Part shown: positions 44,920 through 58,460 of the stretch, one piece after another | Numbering within the stretch: the first letter of the stretch is position 1 | Layout of the letters: every line of letters starts with the position of its first letter | NCBI GenBank assembly: GCA_019426215.1 | Contig: CM033394.1 | Span: 24,510,195-24,574,194 of the forward strand | DNA from: Buddleja alternifolia | Taxonomy: Eukaryota > Streptophyta > Magnoliopsida > Lamiales > Scrophulariaceae | Direction of reading: 5' to 3' | Length of the DNA stretch: 64,000 nucleotides | Program-made: the position numbers and the translations under genes | Notes under the pieces: model-generated | The model's input: the letters and a program-made list of their open reading frames with translations, nothing else | What the model was told of the DNA's origin: nothing | The model's database searches: none

Positions 44920-45403
44920 TAATCTCTGATCTGCATATTTGATCTTCGTTATGTGATTTTCAATATACGTATTATATGTTTTTGAAGCATGCAAATATTG
45001 TGTGTTTTTAAATCTGGGATTTTAGCCTAGAAATTGACTTTTTCGTGTTTTTCATAAATCTGGGATTTTTCGTGATCTGAAAAATCAAGAAATGAGGAAA
45101 AACGGGGCCTGAAGGCTAGGCACACGGCCACATGCCCTAATTGGGTCGTGGGTTTGACACACGGCTTGCTGAAATGGGTCCTGGTCACGGGTCTAAAATT
45201 CGGGTTGTGTATTGGGTCAAATTTAGTATTCAAATTTTGGATAAGTTATATATCCGTGTAGGTCAAATGAATGATGACCCCGAATAATAGAAATTAAGCC
45301 CAATTGGAGAATTACTTAAATTTTGACTTATTAATTTGGTTGGGCTTAATTTAATTTTTTCCAAATAAACTAATGGGTTGGTGATAGGGGTGGGGGTTGG
45401 TGA
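44920..45403 (+). other. Copia C1 leader, left part
   Basis: This is untranslated leader without a protein-like frame. 45095-45200 is locally GC-rich (CACGGCCACATGCCC, ACACGGCTTGCTGAAATGGG). The hAT target TTGGTGATAGGGGTGGG is duplicated at 45378-45394 and 45397-45413. The leader resumes at 48772. Confidence 0.6.
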
Positions 45404-48400
45404 TAGGGGTGGGCGTTGGGTGGGTAATTTGGGTTCGGGTAGCAATTTTGCTACCCAATCAAAACCCGAAAAACAGGGTACCCGAAATGTCGGGTTTTGG
45501 GTACCCGGTTATTTGCAATCTGCTTTTAAAAGGTTGAAAACAGAGGCTTGAAGCCTCTGTTTTCGCTTTGCATTTTGCAAGCAATAGAGGCTTTTTAGCC
45601 TCTGTTAAAAGCCTCTGTTGCTTACATTTTTTTTGAATATTATTAATATTCATTAAAATATGAAATTGAAATAAGTTAATATTTAACAATTAATTCATTT
45701 ATAATTTATCAACTAATCAATAATTAACAAGAAATAAGAATAAACAATAAATAGCTCATTCGATTAAATTAAGTCAAACACAAATTAAACATCAAATTCA
45801 ACATACTTGATCAAATTACAAATTAAGCACCAAATGTAAATTGTCTATTACATTGCATAACTAGTTCAAATAGAAATACAACTCAACTTAAAATATTGAA
45901 ATCAACTAATTAATACACTTTAGTTCATCGGCTTCATCGAAACTCCAACGGAGATGTATCATTAAATATCAATAATCTTAGCTTCAACCCCCGACTTGAT
46001 TAGTTCTACAAAAATATAGAAACTCATAAGATAAATCATAAATCAACTTATAAAAATTAAAAGAAAATTGAAAGGAGAAATAACAAGTACCTTTCTCAAT
46101 CATTTCTATTTCATGTAAGTCCTCCTCAACGCTTATTGGTTTGTAATCTTTACGGAGCCAATCTTATCCACAAAGTAGAGCTTGGACTATTCTAGGAGAT
46201 AAAGAACTCCTAAGTGGATCTAGAACACGACCACCACTACTAAATGCGGACTCCGAAGCAACCGTCGAAACCGGAGACGCCAAGATATCGCGAGCTAACT
46301 TGGAGAGGATGGGAAATCGGGGATTGTTTACCTTCCACCAATTTAGTATGTCAAACTTCAATGCTTCATCATCCTGTTTCTCGGGTTCCTCGCTCAAATA
46401 TTTCTCCAATTCGGACTTCACCTCCCCTTTTGAATTTCCTAGATTGAGTTTTCAAATCAAGAATCTCAACATCCGATTGAGATGGACCCACCCCACATGT
46501 AGAAGAAACAGATGACGACGACGAAACTTCACTTCTAGGAGTTTTTTCATACATCAATTTGTACTTATTGAACAACTCAAACATTCCTTGTTTTACTCGA
46601 TCTTTCATCAAAACGCTCTTCGAAACATCACTATATAACTCATCAAATGAAAACTCAATAAAACCCAACTTGTGACGTGGATCAAGTATCACCGCATAGT
46701 ACAAAATCATGTTCATTTTTCCAATCGATCCCCAATATTTGTCAAACTTTTTTTTGATTCTTCTTGACATCTCACTCAACTCATAGTCATCACTTTCCAT
46801 CAATTTTCTTATGAGAACATCAACTTCACTAATTTCGTGAAACACGGTACTCAATGTAACATATAAAGAACTGGAAATAGCCAAAGTAAGCTTGTAGAAA
46901 TGACCTAAAAATTTTATCAATATTCTAGCCCTCTCCCAATCATCTAACATGGCCCCCCCGTCAAATGCTCTCTCAAGCCGAGTAGCGGACTCCAACATCA
47001 AGTATGTGGAATTCCACCTAGTACATACGTCAAGAGTCAACATTTTACCCGATTCCAACTTTTCAAGTTCTACACACTCTAAAAACTTTTTGTACCTAGC
47101 TGGAGAGTTCCTAATATACCTCAGCGCTCCTCTAATACGAGCAATAGTCATATGTTCATCCTGCCCTTCAAACCATCTTGCACAATAAGATTAATGATAT
47201 GATCAACAAACCTCATATGAACATATTTTCCACCTAAAACATTTGTGCCCCAATTATCAAACTGTTTTTGCAAGTATCCAATCGCACCGTCATTTGAGGA
47301 AGCATTATCAACCGTAATCGTGAAAACCTTGTCAATACCCCAATCAAGCAAGCATTTTTCCACTCCTTTACCCACTTCTTCTCTCTTATGTCCCGGAATT
47401 GGATAAAAGTTTAAAATTCTCTTATGTAATTTCCAATTTTCATCGATAAAATGGGCCATGAGACACATATCGTTCACTCTTTGAATAGATGTCCATGTGT
47501 CGATGGTGACGCAAATTCTTTGAGACTTTTCTATTAAAGACTTCAACCTTACCCTCTCACGCACGTAGACATTGTAAATATTTTTAGTTAGCGTCCTACG
47601 TTATGGAATTTTAAAATTAGGACATGCTATCGACACAAAATGTTTAAACCCAAGACATTCCACAATTCTAGAAGGAAGCTCATCAACAATTCACATATAA
47701 TTCAAAGCTTCACTTACTTTATCTTGATTAAAGATCCAAGTACCTAGAGCTTGTGATCCCTCATCACCCGGACGAGATGGTTGAAAAGCAAGGTGGGTTT
47801 GATTTTGAGTGTTTTTTTTTATTTCATTGGGTGCTTTTTTACGTGTCATTATGTGTTTTTTAAGAGATGAAACACCGTGTTGTTTTGAGTCGGCCGTCAT
47901 ACTCCTACCACCATCAGCATCCTTGTACTTTTCAAAGTAAGCCCACCATTCCGATCGAGGTGTTGTTTTCTTAGGTTGTGTTTCCAATTTGACACGTCTT
48001 TCTCCCTTCTTATTAATCTCATCCTCCTTGTCACACTCAATATCAAATTCAACACCCTCATCATCAATATCAATAGGATAGCCACTACTAACCTCTTTTT
48101 CTCTCATTGTTTTCTTTACGCTTCAAAGTCTCATCGGGAGCTACTCGTGAAGTTGACATCTGCAAAATATGTCATTAAATACTATTACATAAAATTTTCA
48201 GAATAACTCTCTTTCACTTAAAATTGAATAAAACATATAGGGAAAGAGATATTAACAACAATAAATAAGAGTATAAGTGTTTAATAATAAATTTTACTAC
48301 TTAAAATTGAAAAACCTCCCACATTTCTCAAATAAACATTTTATCAAACACTTTGTGGGCAATGAAGAAAAGAGATAACTATTGAAAATTTTGTGAACAA

Positions 48401-48579
48401 ATACAAACTTTTACCTTCAAAAATCTTCAATGAGATGTAGGAGAATAATCCCAGTGATGATTTGAATAGGGACAAATGATTAGAAGAAATTGAAATTAAA
48501 GTAAGAGGTGAAGGGTTTAGCTTCAAAGTTTTTTTTTTTTTTGTTCTATTTCTGCTGCTGCCCTAGTTCTGCTGTTGCT

Positions 48580-48611
<32 letters not shown>

Positions 48612-48763
48612 TATGCCTTTGACACTTTGGGTACCCGATCGGATAATCGGGTAGGAACTACCTACCCGATACCCGATTTTTACCTAAAATCAGATACCCG
48701 ACTTACCCGAACCCGATCGGGTCGGGTAGGTACCCGAAAACCAGACCCGAACGCCCAGCCCTA
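45404..48763 (-). mobile_element. hAT DNA transposon, 3.36 kb
   Basis: Ends are TAGGGGTGGGCGTT and AACGCCCAGCCCTA (inverted, one mismatch). Perfect 8 bp target duplications GTTGGTGA flank it at 45396-45403 and 48764-48771. Subterminal (T)ACCCG/CGGGTA repeats occur at both ends, as expected for transposase binding. It encodes a broken BED-type hAT transposase on the minus strand. A (TA)n run lies at about 48583-48611. It is inserted in the leader of copia C1. Confidence 0.95.
46164..48107 (-). pseudogene. hAT transposase (RICESLEEPER/BED type), broken
   Basis: The N-terminus (48107-47691) has SEWWAYFEKYKDADGGRSMT then SSLKKHI, a BED zinc finger that has lost its cysteines. The catalytic part is in frame 47564-47148 (ICVTIDTWTS with the first Asp, FTITVDNASSND with the second) and, after a frameshift, 47151-46369 (CTRWNSTYLML, AVILDPRHKLGFIEF). 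The dimerisation C-terminus (DILNWWKVNNPRFPILSKLA, VASESAFSSGGRVLDPLRSS) is in a third frame, 46421-46164. At least three frame breaks and the degraded zinc finger leave it without activity. Confidence 0.92.
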
Positions 48764-48771
48764 GTTGGTGA

Positions 48772-49450
48772 TTTGAATTTAAGCTAAAACTAGCCCAATA
48801 GAAATTAATAGCCTATTATTTTTATTCTAATTAATTAATTTTAGGCCCAATTAAATTAAATCCGAGTGGAACAAAAAGATGGTGAAATGAGTTTGATGAA
48901 ATTGAGTCTAAATAAGATTAATTGGAATAAATATATTTAATTGGTATAGTTAATTATTTTCTTGGAGAATAATAATTAATTTTAGATTAAATATTATTTT
49001 TTCTCAATTTGAAAAATGCTTAAATCATAATAAAATATATTTAAGGAATTTTAATTATTTTCTTGGATGAGATAACTAATTAATTCTTTAATCAAATAAA
49101 AAAAATTTCAAATTTAAGTGGTTTTAAATCATAATAAAATAAAATTCGATATTTTATGTATTCTTTTTAGTTGGACTAATATTATTTTAATTAAACGTAT
49201 ATATACTTGATTTATAATTTTGTATATCTAATTCAACTAGTAAGACTAGATTGATTTTAATTGAAATATGGAATATATAAAATTGATTTTAATTAAAATT
49301 TAATTGATTTTAATTCAATTTTTAGTTGGACTAAATTTTTAAATAATCAACATAAGTGTTTTAATAATGCGAGCATGTCTTATGTGATGTTGACACTGAT
49401 GATGGACTTAGGTTTTATTCAATGTATCTTTCTTTTGTATGGGTGGTATA
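48772..49450 (+). other. Copia C1 leader, right part
   Basis: It is very AT-rich, with no ORF. The end segment (CATAAGTGTTTTAATAATGC, then TTATGTGATGTTGACAC..ATGGACTTAGG) matches the C2 leader at about 61940-62020, confirming that both are the same family. The gag expected further downstream is missing because LINE sequence begins at 49455. Confidence 0.6.
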
Positions 49451-49454
49451 TGCT

Positions 49455-50220
49455 CTACCAAGCTATATGCCATAATCTCTTTACCGCCCTATTTTGAAGA
49501 GAATCATCCATATATATGGTGAATAGCTTGTCCTTGACCAAGTTGACGATGCGTGCGACAACTACTTCCGGGTTTTGTCGGTGATTATCAAAGTCGCTAG
49601 AAGGATGCGGTAGGAGCAATTTACCGAGTGTTTTCAACGCCATCTCCGAGCAGCCCACAAGATCTTTATATAGAATAGATAAACAACTTCGTGAATATTC
49701 ACACTCAAAGAACAGATGGTTGTGTGTCTCAACCCTATTATCATCACATAAGACACATGTATCTTCCCCATGACCTATCCATTCCTTTTCTCTCAAAACC
49801 TTTCTCGTATAGCCAACCATAATATGAAGGTGTGTCTAGGTATCTTACCCGGCCCAAGTAGCAATGATCCCCATTCAAGCTTAGGTTCCGATTGCTTAAA
49901 GATAGTGTAAGTCGACGCCGTAGTAAATTTACCCGAGTTGGTTAGTTTCCAACTTACCCAGTCTTCTCTATCCGGATAAATTAAAGGGAGATGTGAGCTT
50001 ATTTGTTGTATTTCAAATCTCGTCACCGCTGGCCATGACCACAGACCATCCACAATTATATTTTCAATCTTCACATCAATTGGCAGTCCCGTTAGTAGTG
50101 GTCAATTTGGATATTTCCTTCCAAGTATTCCATCACTGTGCCACGGATCATGCCAAAGTAGGAATGTAGACCCATTCCCAACATTGTATTGGAATGCGGT
50201 TGTATATAAGGCCTCAGTTT
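49455..50220 (-). pseudogene. LINE ORF2 3' fragment (second LINE copy)
   Basis: The minus-strand frames 50074-49793 and 49820-49455 give DGLWSWPAVTRFEIQQISSH, DWVSWKLTNSGKFTTASTYT, then LLLGPGKIPRHTFILWL, CVLCDDNRVETHNHLFFEC, and end RLWHIAW. This is the C-terminal zf-RVT domain, homologous to 13690-14452 of the other LINE. A frameshift lies at about 49800, and 5' sequence starts around LKLRPYIQ (about 50200). No poly(A) follows the stop codon, so both ends look truncated. Confidence 0.88.
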
Positions 50221-51047
50221 TAGTAATTAAACTCCTTTTGGCTTGAGCTTAGCTCAAATTAGCATAATAGTACAATATGTAGGCATGTGATTTTCACCTC
50301 CAATACATATTAGCTTGACCTCTTTGGTCATACCAAAATTCAACCTTTTTCATTCATTATTAAGCATATAAAATTAACTACTCATAATCTTTTGAAAAAT
50401 CTAAGCCAATATTTTCGGAGAAAATTCTTTAAGTTTCTCAAGATAACCTCGACTTATGTGCAATGTGAATCATCTAAGAAAATCAAATTTCATCTAGGGT
50501 CTCAACGAACAATTTCAATGATATATATTTTCCATTAAATTCAAATTTATCTATAGAAATCATGCCATTTTTTTCAAGTTAATCAATCTCAATGCATTAA
50601 TTGGAAGGACTAAGTTTTTTTTTTTTTTCATGCTTGATTTTCTCAAATAAAAGCATATAAACATGTAAGCAAACAAATTCTCCCAAACTTGAGCTAAACT
50701 AGGAACACATGATATGAATTAGCTAGGCAATATAACAAACACATGGTGATCAATCATATGAATGTAATAAAAGCACAAAGTACTACCCACATATACCCCC
50801 CCCCCCAACTTAAACTCAACATTGTTTAATGTTGTCTCACATAAAAGCACGTAAAAGGTCTAAGAGTACTTACAACCAAGAATGATGATAAATAATCCTT
50901 CATCACAAATAAGTTCTAAATCAAGCTCATCTCATAAAAATAGGCATCTCAAAACAGTGGAAAATTGCGTGGAAAATAGTGGAAAAATAATCCTTCATCA
51001 CGAATAAGTTCTCTTGTCGTGTTGAACGTGGGGTTGGTTCTCTTCTC
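50221..51047. other. Unassigned AT-rich DNA
   Basis: No gene is visible. A T12 run lies at 50618-50630. A C run at 50796-50806 followed by AACTTAAACTCAAC reads on the minus strand as a polypurine tract before TATATGTGGG, so an eroded LTR end on the minus strand is possible. The phrase AATAATCCTTCATCAC..AATAAGTTCT occurs twice (50892-50917 and 50986-51012). Confidence 0.4.
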
Positions 51048-52269
51048 TTCTTGACAATCTTATGGGCTTTGATCCATCGTATGTTTTATTTAAGTAAATA
51101 CTTTTTGAGGTTCTCAAAAGTTAAAGCATTTTCCTATTCTAGAGCACTCATTATTGAATTGAAAACTTTGTCATGTTTAATCTTTGAAATCCTGTTAATT
51201 TCTCCTATTGTCAATACCTTCTGTTTATTTATTTTATTTTCACTTTATGATCCCACTCTCAGTTTTGTATTATCGTTATTCTCGAAACCTCTATTCTTTG
51301 AGATTTTCTTTTGGCTCTTGTTCACCTCTCATGCATTATACTTCATTATCAACGGTATTCTTGGAGACCAATTTCAAAAGACACTTCTATTTGAGTTTGA
51401 ACATTCTCTCAAACCCTTTGTGCATTGCTCCCATTGGCATATACGGATTAGTGGTTTTGAGTCGAAATTCTATCTTGTCCATTCTTTGAAGTCCAACGTT
51501 ATTTTCGCAACTTTGCAATGTTTCTTGATTATAGATTTGTGCTCCTAAGTCTTTGTGGTGAGATTCTCTCTCCTTTTCAAACTATACATCGTTTCAAATT
51601 ATTCCTTTTGATCAACTCTCCCATCATCGATGACTTATGAACATGAACCCTTTGAAACAAGAGTCGATTCTTATGAAAATTCTATGAATGCAATGCCTCT
51701 TTCACTTGGAAAAATAATAGGATGATATCGATATTGATCTCCTTGAATACCTTATTTTTTTTCGGAAGGATTCAATCATAATCAATCATCTCATCGTTCA
51801 GTACTTTTTATCATCTCGATCAATACTTGTGCCCTTAACTCAAACAATTCAACCTGATAGTGATCTTGACTGTCTTCATTCGACTGTGGGCTACCGTCAA
51901 AGTGATTTTCTTTAAGCCTATTTCTTTTTCCGAGAATTGCTTATATTTTGTAACTTCAAATCATGAGGACTTACTTCGTAATTAGCTCTCTTGTTAATCT
52001 CTAACTCTTTCGTCCTCTGTTAAGGCCATCCTGACTCCGAGAAACCTCAGCTTGTTGGAACTCACATCATTTCCTCTATCTACAAAATAGGATTGGGTTT
52101 AATTCGACGTTCAAAATAGTGAAGACCACGTAACAACGGCCAGTTATAGTTCTTGGAAGAATTATGACAACATGGGAAAGAAAAGAAGATACTAAGAGCA
52201 TGTGAGCGCAATGATTGGTTATTGTTTGGATTTGGGGACCAAATTCCCTTAAGGAGGACGCGGGGGGAT
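51048..52269 (+). other. Family B internal 3' region (copy B4)
   Basis: This matches 55788-56995 almost base for base. It ends in a purine-rich tract AAGGAGGACGCGGGGGGA (52252-52269) immediately before the LTR start TGTAACATCC, which marks it as the 3' internal end of an LTR element. The 165-residue frame at 51051-51548 is hydrophobic and not conserved in length in the other copy (94 residues), so I do not call it a gene. Confidence 0.65.
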
Positions 52270-55252
52270 TGTAACATCCTATATAAGCTAAGGTAAGAGA
52301 TATAATTCTCGTAATTAGATTTCACGATTTATTCGAATCTATTGTCTTCCTAGACTAAAGTGAAATAGATGATACAGATGTGGTCTAATCAATCTTGTGG
52401 ATATTCTTTGGCATTTAAATTATTCAGTTAAGGGTTTTTTGATTTGGGCAAATAGGAGATTCTCCAAAACTTTGAGGATCAAAGTGAAAGTATTATGAAG
52501 GAAAAAGACCAATCTTTGGTGGACAAAGTATATTATGTCAGAATGGGAAGGTGGAAATAATAAAGTCTAGTGGACTGAACTGCACGTTTCACAACGTTTG
52601 GGGTCAAATTGTAAAACTAAACAGGTACAAGGACCAAATTATAATTTTTGAGGAAATGATATTGTTGGATGATAAGAAGCAGATTAAAGATTGCACCTCC
52701 TGCTTGCCATAGTGCTGGATATTGAAAGGAATTCTCCACACCTCATCACCACCTCTTCATCTCAGAGTTACACTTCAACCCCTGGATACCTTCTTTTTGC
52801 CAACACCTCACCTCATTTCAAGCTCCAAAACCCCTTCATTTCAAGCTTAGAAGTAACCTTTTTTCTGAAAAATCAAAATAAGAAACCTTTCAAAAGAGAT
52901 GTTCCTCAACTTTAACGAAAAATGCTGATTCCGCAGTGTTGGTATAACTCCAATTTGAGGGGCCAAATGATATCCAAATTGAGTGTAACTGGTCTTCATA
53001 TCTTCTTAAGAGGTATAGGAACACCTTGGTGCTTTTATTTTCTACCCAAAAATTTGGAGTTGCTCACAAAGTCCATCTAACCGAGACGCTTCTGCACAGA
53101 TTCAAAATCGGCTACTAGGAGAGTTTTTGGCTAGCTTTGGATTCGAATTTTATTCCTTCACCTATATCGGTGATAGGTAACAATTTCACACACCAACAGT
53201 GAGCTATTAATATGAGATATCTTTGATCTGTTGCCTTGGTAGTTAGATTCTTATATACAAGTTGTGCGTTATGCATTCCAGAACTACAGTTTCTGCACAT
53301 GCTTTTAGGTCTATGTTAATGTCATCAAATTATCGAGTTTCCTTATGCTAAATTTTAAGAAGAGCCATTGTCAAGTATAGGGTCGTCTTGCAAAATTTGG
53401 GAACGATTTTAAGCTATTTTCAATTTTCTAAAATTGTTTGAATGAAACTGCCAGTGTGTTCGGCGGATTTACGAATGTTTCTATTTTAAGCTGATTTTAC
53501 ATACTTATATATTTTCTTTAGCTCTAAAACTTTTACAGTATATATATAAAAATATATTAAATCAGACTTGCAGTCCTGGGAAAATATTTTGAGCAGCCAT
53601 GTTTTGGTGATCGAATCACCATCTTAACAGAGTCAATTAATTCTGAAAATTTTTCACATGTTATTAAGGGTGATGTGTCTGCCTCTGTAAAATTTGAGAT
53701 TAAGATCAAAGTTTGAGTATTTATGAGAATTTTTATAGTGAAATTGCACCGGTAAGTTAGCTTGAGGCTTATACACCTAGAGTGCCTATACACCTACAAT
53801 AACATACTAGTTTCGATTAAGTTATATGTACCTTAGTTAGAAAATATGATGGTGTATTTGACTAGCAGGATATGTCTGTGGTTCAAACGAGAGACGAGGC
53901 GATGACGACGGGTTGTAACTGTGAGGGTTTCTCCTCTCCTTGAAACTCTTTAATTGCTTTACCTAATTGTTATTCCGTTGTTTCGTTCTACAATTATCTT
54001 ATCGATATCATGATGATTGGTTATTGATGAATGTAAGTTCTTAAGTGTCTCGCTCTGGTCGTGATTCTTGACGTTATCCTTTTCACATCTATGGTACATA
54101 TTTTGCCTCGAAATGGTCTTTGGTCTAATCGTTGTCAATCCCCAAGTCTTATCATATGAATATCGGTATTGTATTCCTAGGTTCTACTCCGTCAGCTAAA
54201 GGAGCTAAGTGTTATGCGGGACAAAGTGCCACGCGACGGCGGGGACCACCTCTTGAACACGTAGGAGCCACCACTAGAATCCTAATGTCCGGCATCCATC
54301 AGCGATATGTTCTTTTCTTGGTCTAAAGCTTTGACTCTAAAAGGTAGAGAGAAGGGAGCTAAGTGCGATACGGGACAAAGTGCCATGCGATGGCGGGGGC
54401 CACCTCTTCAACCCGTAGGAGCCACCTCTAGAATCCCAACACTTGGAGATTTCGCAAACTGAAGGGAGCTAAGTGTTATATGGAACAAAATGCCACGAGA
54501 CGGCATGGGCTTGAACCTGTAGGAGCCAACACTAGAATCCTGACACCTGAAAATCTCAAAAGGTGTGAAGTCTCTCGCTGGTACGGGACAGTGGGGAGAC
54601 GGAACGCAATCATATGACATGAATCCAAAGTATATGAGCTATTCACTCTGGTTTCGTTATATGGTTCGTGATGTTCATCATTCTGACGGTTTGTTTCTTT
54701 AATGATTCGCTCGATATGTGTAATCTGGTTTCTTTTGTAATCTTCCGCTGCAGAGTCCATTTTAAAGATACTTTGTAAAGCAATCTGTTAGCCTAACTCA
54801 CTGAGTCAATCGAACTCACCCCACCTTCTTTCTTCCTTTTCAGATGAGCTTAGTATGTCGGATACAAAGGGAGAAGTGGGGAGTAAAGGAAGCAATGGTT
54901 TGTTGCTATTAGAGGGAGTGATGTTTTGGGATGTATGATTGGGTATGTATATGTTTTGGCTTGGAGACCTGTAATTGATAGAGTTGTTGTTGAATTGTGT
55001 AAGATCAAGGAAGGATGTATTGTTGGTTTAATAGGAATGAAAGTTTTTAGTTAGCAGATGAAGTATTGGTATATTTGGATATTTAAGATTGATGAGAATT
55101 CATTGTTGATTTATTTGGAATGTAAAAGTTTAATTTGAGCAGATAAAGATTTGTTATAGTTCTGATGCTTAGCGCTGGTTCGAGAAAGGACGGTCTCCTG
55201 GATTGAGCTAGCGCATGGTGTGGCGGGCCACAGGTGCTCAGTGGGCGCTACA
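52270..55252 (+). repeat. Family B LTR (copy B4), about 3 kb
   Basis: It starts TGTAACATCC after a polypurine tract and is proposed to end GGGCGCTACA at 55252, just before TTGGTGGTATC, which resembles a degenerate tRNA-Met primer site. It contains the three GC-rich 80 bp motifs (inverse orientation, about 54200-54550). The 3' boundary is an inference. All short frames recur in other copies but carry no domain. Confidence 0.6.
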
Positions 55253-56995
55253 GTTGGTGGTATCTTCGGACTATGGTATGGAGTTGTGATCGATTGAACT
55301 TAAAAGATGAAGTTTTGATGATATACAAGGATGGAGTACAAGATTGGATATACAAATAGGAGCGTGAAATAAGGGGGATCGAAGATAAGAAAGTCTCATT
55401 CAAAGATTTATATGAAGGATGATGTGAAGCAATCATTAGTACATAATATTTCTTTAGCATCATCAAGTAGTGCGCTTTGAAAAATCTCATATATTGAACA
55501 ATAGTATCCGCAGGTCAGTATTTAAATTGTGGTAGATTTTTGTTGGGATGGTCAGCCAACACGAGATTCACTACAATTATAGTATTAATTTTAGAATTGT
55601 GCCCAAGTTGAGAATATGGAATGCTTTTCCTTCCTCAGAGGTGTTAGAATTTCGAAATGTTCATTGGGTTAGTGGTAGTTACGAGTCAAAGTGGGTAAGC
55701 TCTTATGTTCCTCTAACTAAGTTATGTTCTTTGTTATCGATAGCTTCCTTCTTGAGAATTTTACTCATTTGAATTACCGTGAACCATTTCTTGACAATCT
55801 TATGGGCTTTGATCCATCGTATGTTTTATTTAAGTAAATACTTTTTGAAAAGTTAAAGCATTTTTCTATTCCAGAGCACTCATTCCTGAATTGAAAACTT
55901 TGTTATGTTTAATCTTTGAAATCCTATTAATTTCTCCTATTGTCAATACCCTCTGTTTATTTATTTTATTTTCACTTTATGATCCCACTCTCAGTTTTGT
56001 ATTATCGTTATTCTCGAAACCTCTATTCTTTGAGATTTTCTTTTGGCTCTTGTTCACCTCTCATGCATTATACTTCATTATCAACGGTATTCTTGGAGAC
56101 CAATTTCAAAGGACGCTTCTATTTGAGTTGAACATTCTCTCAAACCCTTTGTGCATTGCTCCCATTGGCATATAAGGATCAGTGTGAGTCGAAATTCTAT
56201 CTTGTCCATTCATTGAAGTCCAACGTTATTTTCGCAACTTTGCAATGTTTCTTGATTATAGATTTGTGCACCTAAGTCTTTGTTGTGAGATTCTCTCTCC
56301 TTTTCAAACTATACATCGTTTCAGATTATTCCTTTTGATCAACTCTCCCATCATCGATGACTTATGAACATGAACCCTTTGAAACAAGAGTCGATTCTTA
56401 TGAAAATTCTATGAATGCAATGCCTCTTTCACTTGGAAAAATAATAGGATGATATCGATATTGATCTCCTTGAATACCTTATTTTTTTTCGGAAGGATTC
56501 AATCATAATCAATCATCTCATCGTTCAGTACTTTTTATCATCTCGATCAATACTTGTGCCCTTAACTCAAACAATTCAACCTGATAGTGATCTTGACTGT
56601 CTTCATTCGACTGTGGGCTACCGTCAAAGTGATTTTCTTTAAGCCTATTTCTTTTTCCGAGAATTGCTTATATTTTGTAACTTCAAATCATGAGGACTTA
56701 CTTCGTAATTAGCTCTCTTGTTAATCTCTAACTCTTTCGTCCTCTGTTAAGGCCATCCTGACTCCGAGAAACCTCAGCTTGTTGGAACTCACATCATTTC
56801 CTCTATCTACAAAATAGGATTGGGTTTAATTCGACGTTCAAAATAGTGAAGACCACGTAACAACGGCCAGTTATAGTTCTTGGAAGAATTATGACAACAT
56901 GGGAAAGAAAAGAAGATACTAAGAGCATGTGAGCGCAATGATTGGTTATTGTTTGGATTTGGGGACCAAATTCCCTTAAGGAGGACGGGGGGGAT
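55253..56995 (+). other. Family B internal region between two LTRs
   Basis: It is about 1.74 kb. The first 535 bp is unique in the window and the rest repeats 51048-52269, ending in the polypurine tract AAGGAGGACGGGGGGGA. It contains no gag or pol similarity, so the unit looks like a non-autonomous large LTR derivative. Confidence 0.55.
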
Positions 56996-58460
56996 TGTAA
57001 CATCCTATATAAGCTAAGGTAAGAGATATAATTCTCGTAATTAGATTTCACGATTTATTCGAATCTATTGTCTTCCTAGACTAAAGTGAAATAGATGATA
57101 CAGATGTGGTCTAATCAATCTTGTGGATATTCTTTGGCATTTAAATTATTCAGTGAAGGGTTTTTTGATTTGGGCAAATAGGAGATTCTCCAAAACTTTG
57201 AGGATCAAAGTGAAAGTATTATGAAGGAAAAAGACCAATCTTTGGTGGACAAAGTATATTATGTCAGAATGGGAAGGTGGAAATAATAAAGTCTAGTGGA
57301 CTGAACTGCACGTTTCACAACGTTTGGGGTCAAATTGTAAAACTAAACAGGTACAAGGACCAAATTATAATTTTTGAGGAAATGATATTGCTGGATGATA
57401 AGAAGCAGATTAAAGATTACACCTACTACTTGCCATAGTGCTGGATATTGAAAGGAATTCTCCACACCTCATCACCACCTCTTCATCTCAGAGTTACACT
57501 TCAACCCCTGGATACCTTCTTTTTGCCAACACCTCACCTCATTTCAAGCTCCAAAACCCCTTCATTTCAAGCTTAGAAGTAACCTTTTTCTGAAAAATCA
57601 AAATAAGAAACCTTTCAAAAGAGATGTTCCTCAACTTTAACGAAAAATGCTGATTCCGCAGTGTTGGTATAACTCCAATTTGAGGGGCCAAATTATATCC
57701 AAATTGAGTGTAACTGGTCTTCATATCTTCTTAAGAGGTATAGGAACACCATGGTGCTTTTAGTTTCTACCCAGAAATTTGGAGTTGCTCACAAAGTCTA
57801 TCTAACCGAGACGCTTCTGCACAGAGTCAAAATCGGCTACTAGGAGAGTTTTTGGCTAGCTTTGGATTCGAATTTTATTCCTTCACCTATATCGGTGATA
57901 GGTAACAATTTCACACACCAACAGTGAGCTATTAATATGAGATATCTTTGATCTGTTGCCTTGGTAGTTAGATTCTTATATACAAGTTGTGCGTTATGCA
58001 TTCCAGAACTACAGTTTCTGCACATGATTTTAGGTCTATGTTAATGTCATCAAATTATCGAGTTTCCTTATGCTAAATTTTAAGAAGAGCCATTGTCAAG
58101 TATAGGGTCGTCTTGCAAAATTTGGGAACGATTTAAGCTGTTTTCAATTTTCTAAAATTGTTTGAATGAACGATCCGCAATATGTTCTTTTCTTGGTCTA
58201 AATCTTTGACTCTTAAAGGTAGAGAGAAGAGAGCTAAGAGCGATACGGGACAAAGTGCCACGCGACGACGGGGGCCACCTCTTGAACCCGTAGGAGCCAC
58301 CTCTAGAATCCCAACACTTGGAGATTTCGCAGACTGAAGGGAGCTAAGTGTTATGTGGGACAAAGTGCCACGAGACGGCATGGGCCACCTCTTGAACCTG
58401 TAGGAGCCAACGCTAGAATCCCGACACCTGCAAATCTCAAAAGGTGTGAAGTCTCTCGCT
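56996..58460 (+). repeat. Family B LTR with internal deletion (copy B5)
   Basis: It is almost identical to 52270-53445, then jumps at 58170/58171 to sequence matching about 54300 of copy B4, deleting about 840 bp. It ends in a fold-back with the following segment. Confidence 0.75.

Noticed and set aside
50796..50806. C run as a definite polypurine tract of an Athila-like element
   Set aside because: The flank only loosely fits an LTR start, and no partner LTR or coding region is near, so it stays unassigned.
51051..51548. A 165-residue hydrophobic plus-strand frame as a membrane protein gene
   Set aside because: It lies in repetitive family B DNA, its length differs in the near-identical copy at 55891, and its composition follows the AT-rich, T-rich strand bias.
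52436..52660. A MITE inside the family B LTR (CTCCAAAACTTTGAGG.. / ..GGTACAAGGACCAAATTATA)
   Set aside because: The ends look faintly like Mutator-type MITE termini, but I could not find a matching target duplication, and all B copies contain it.
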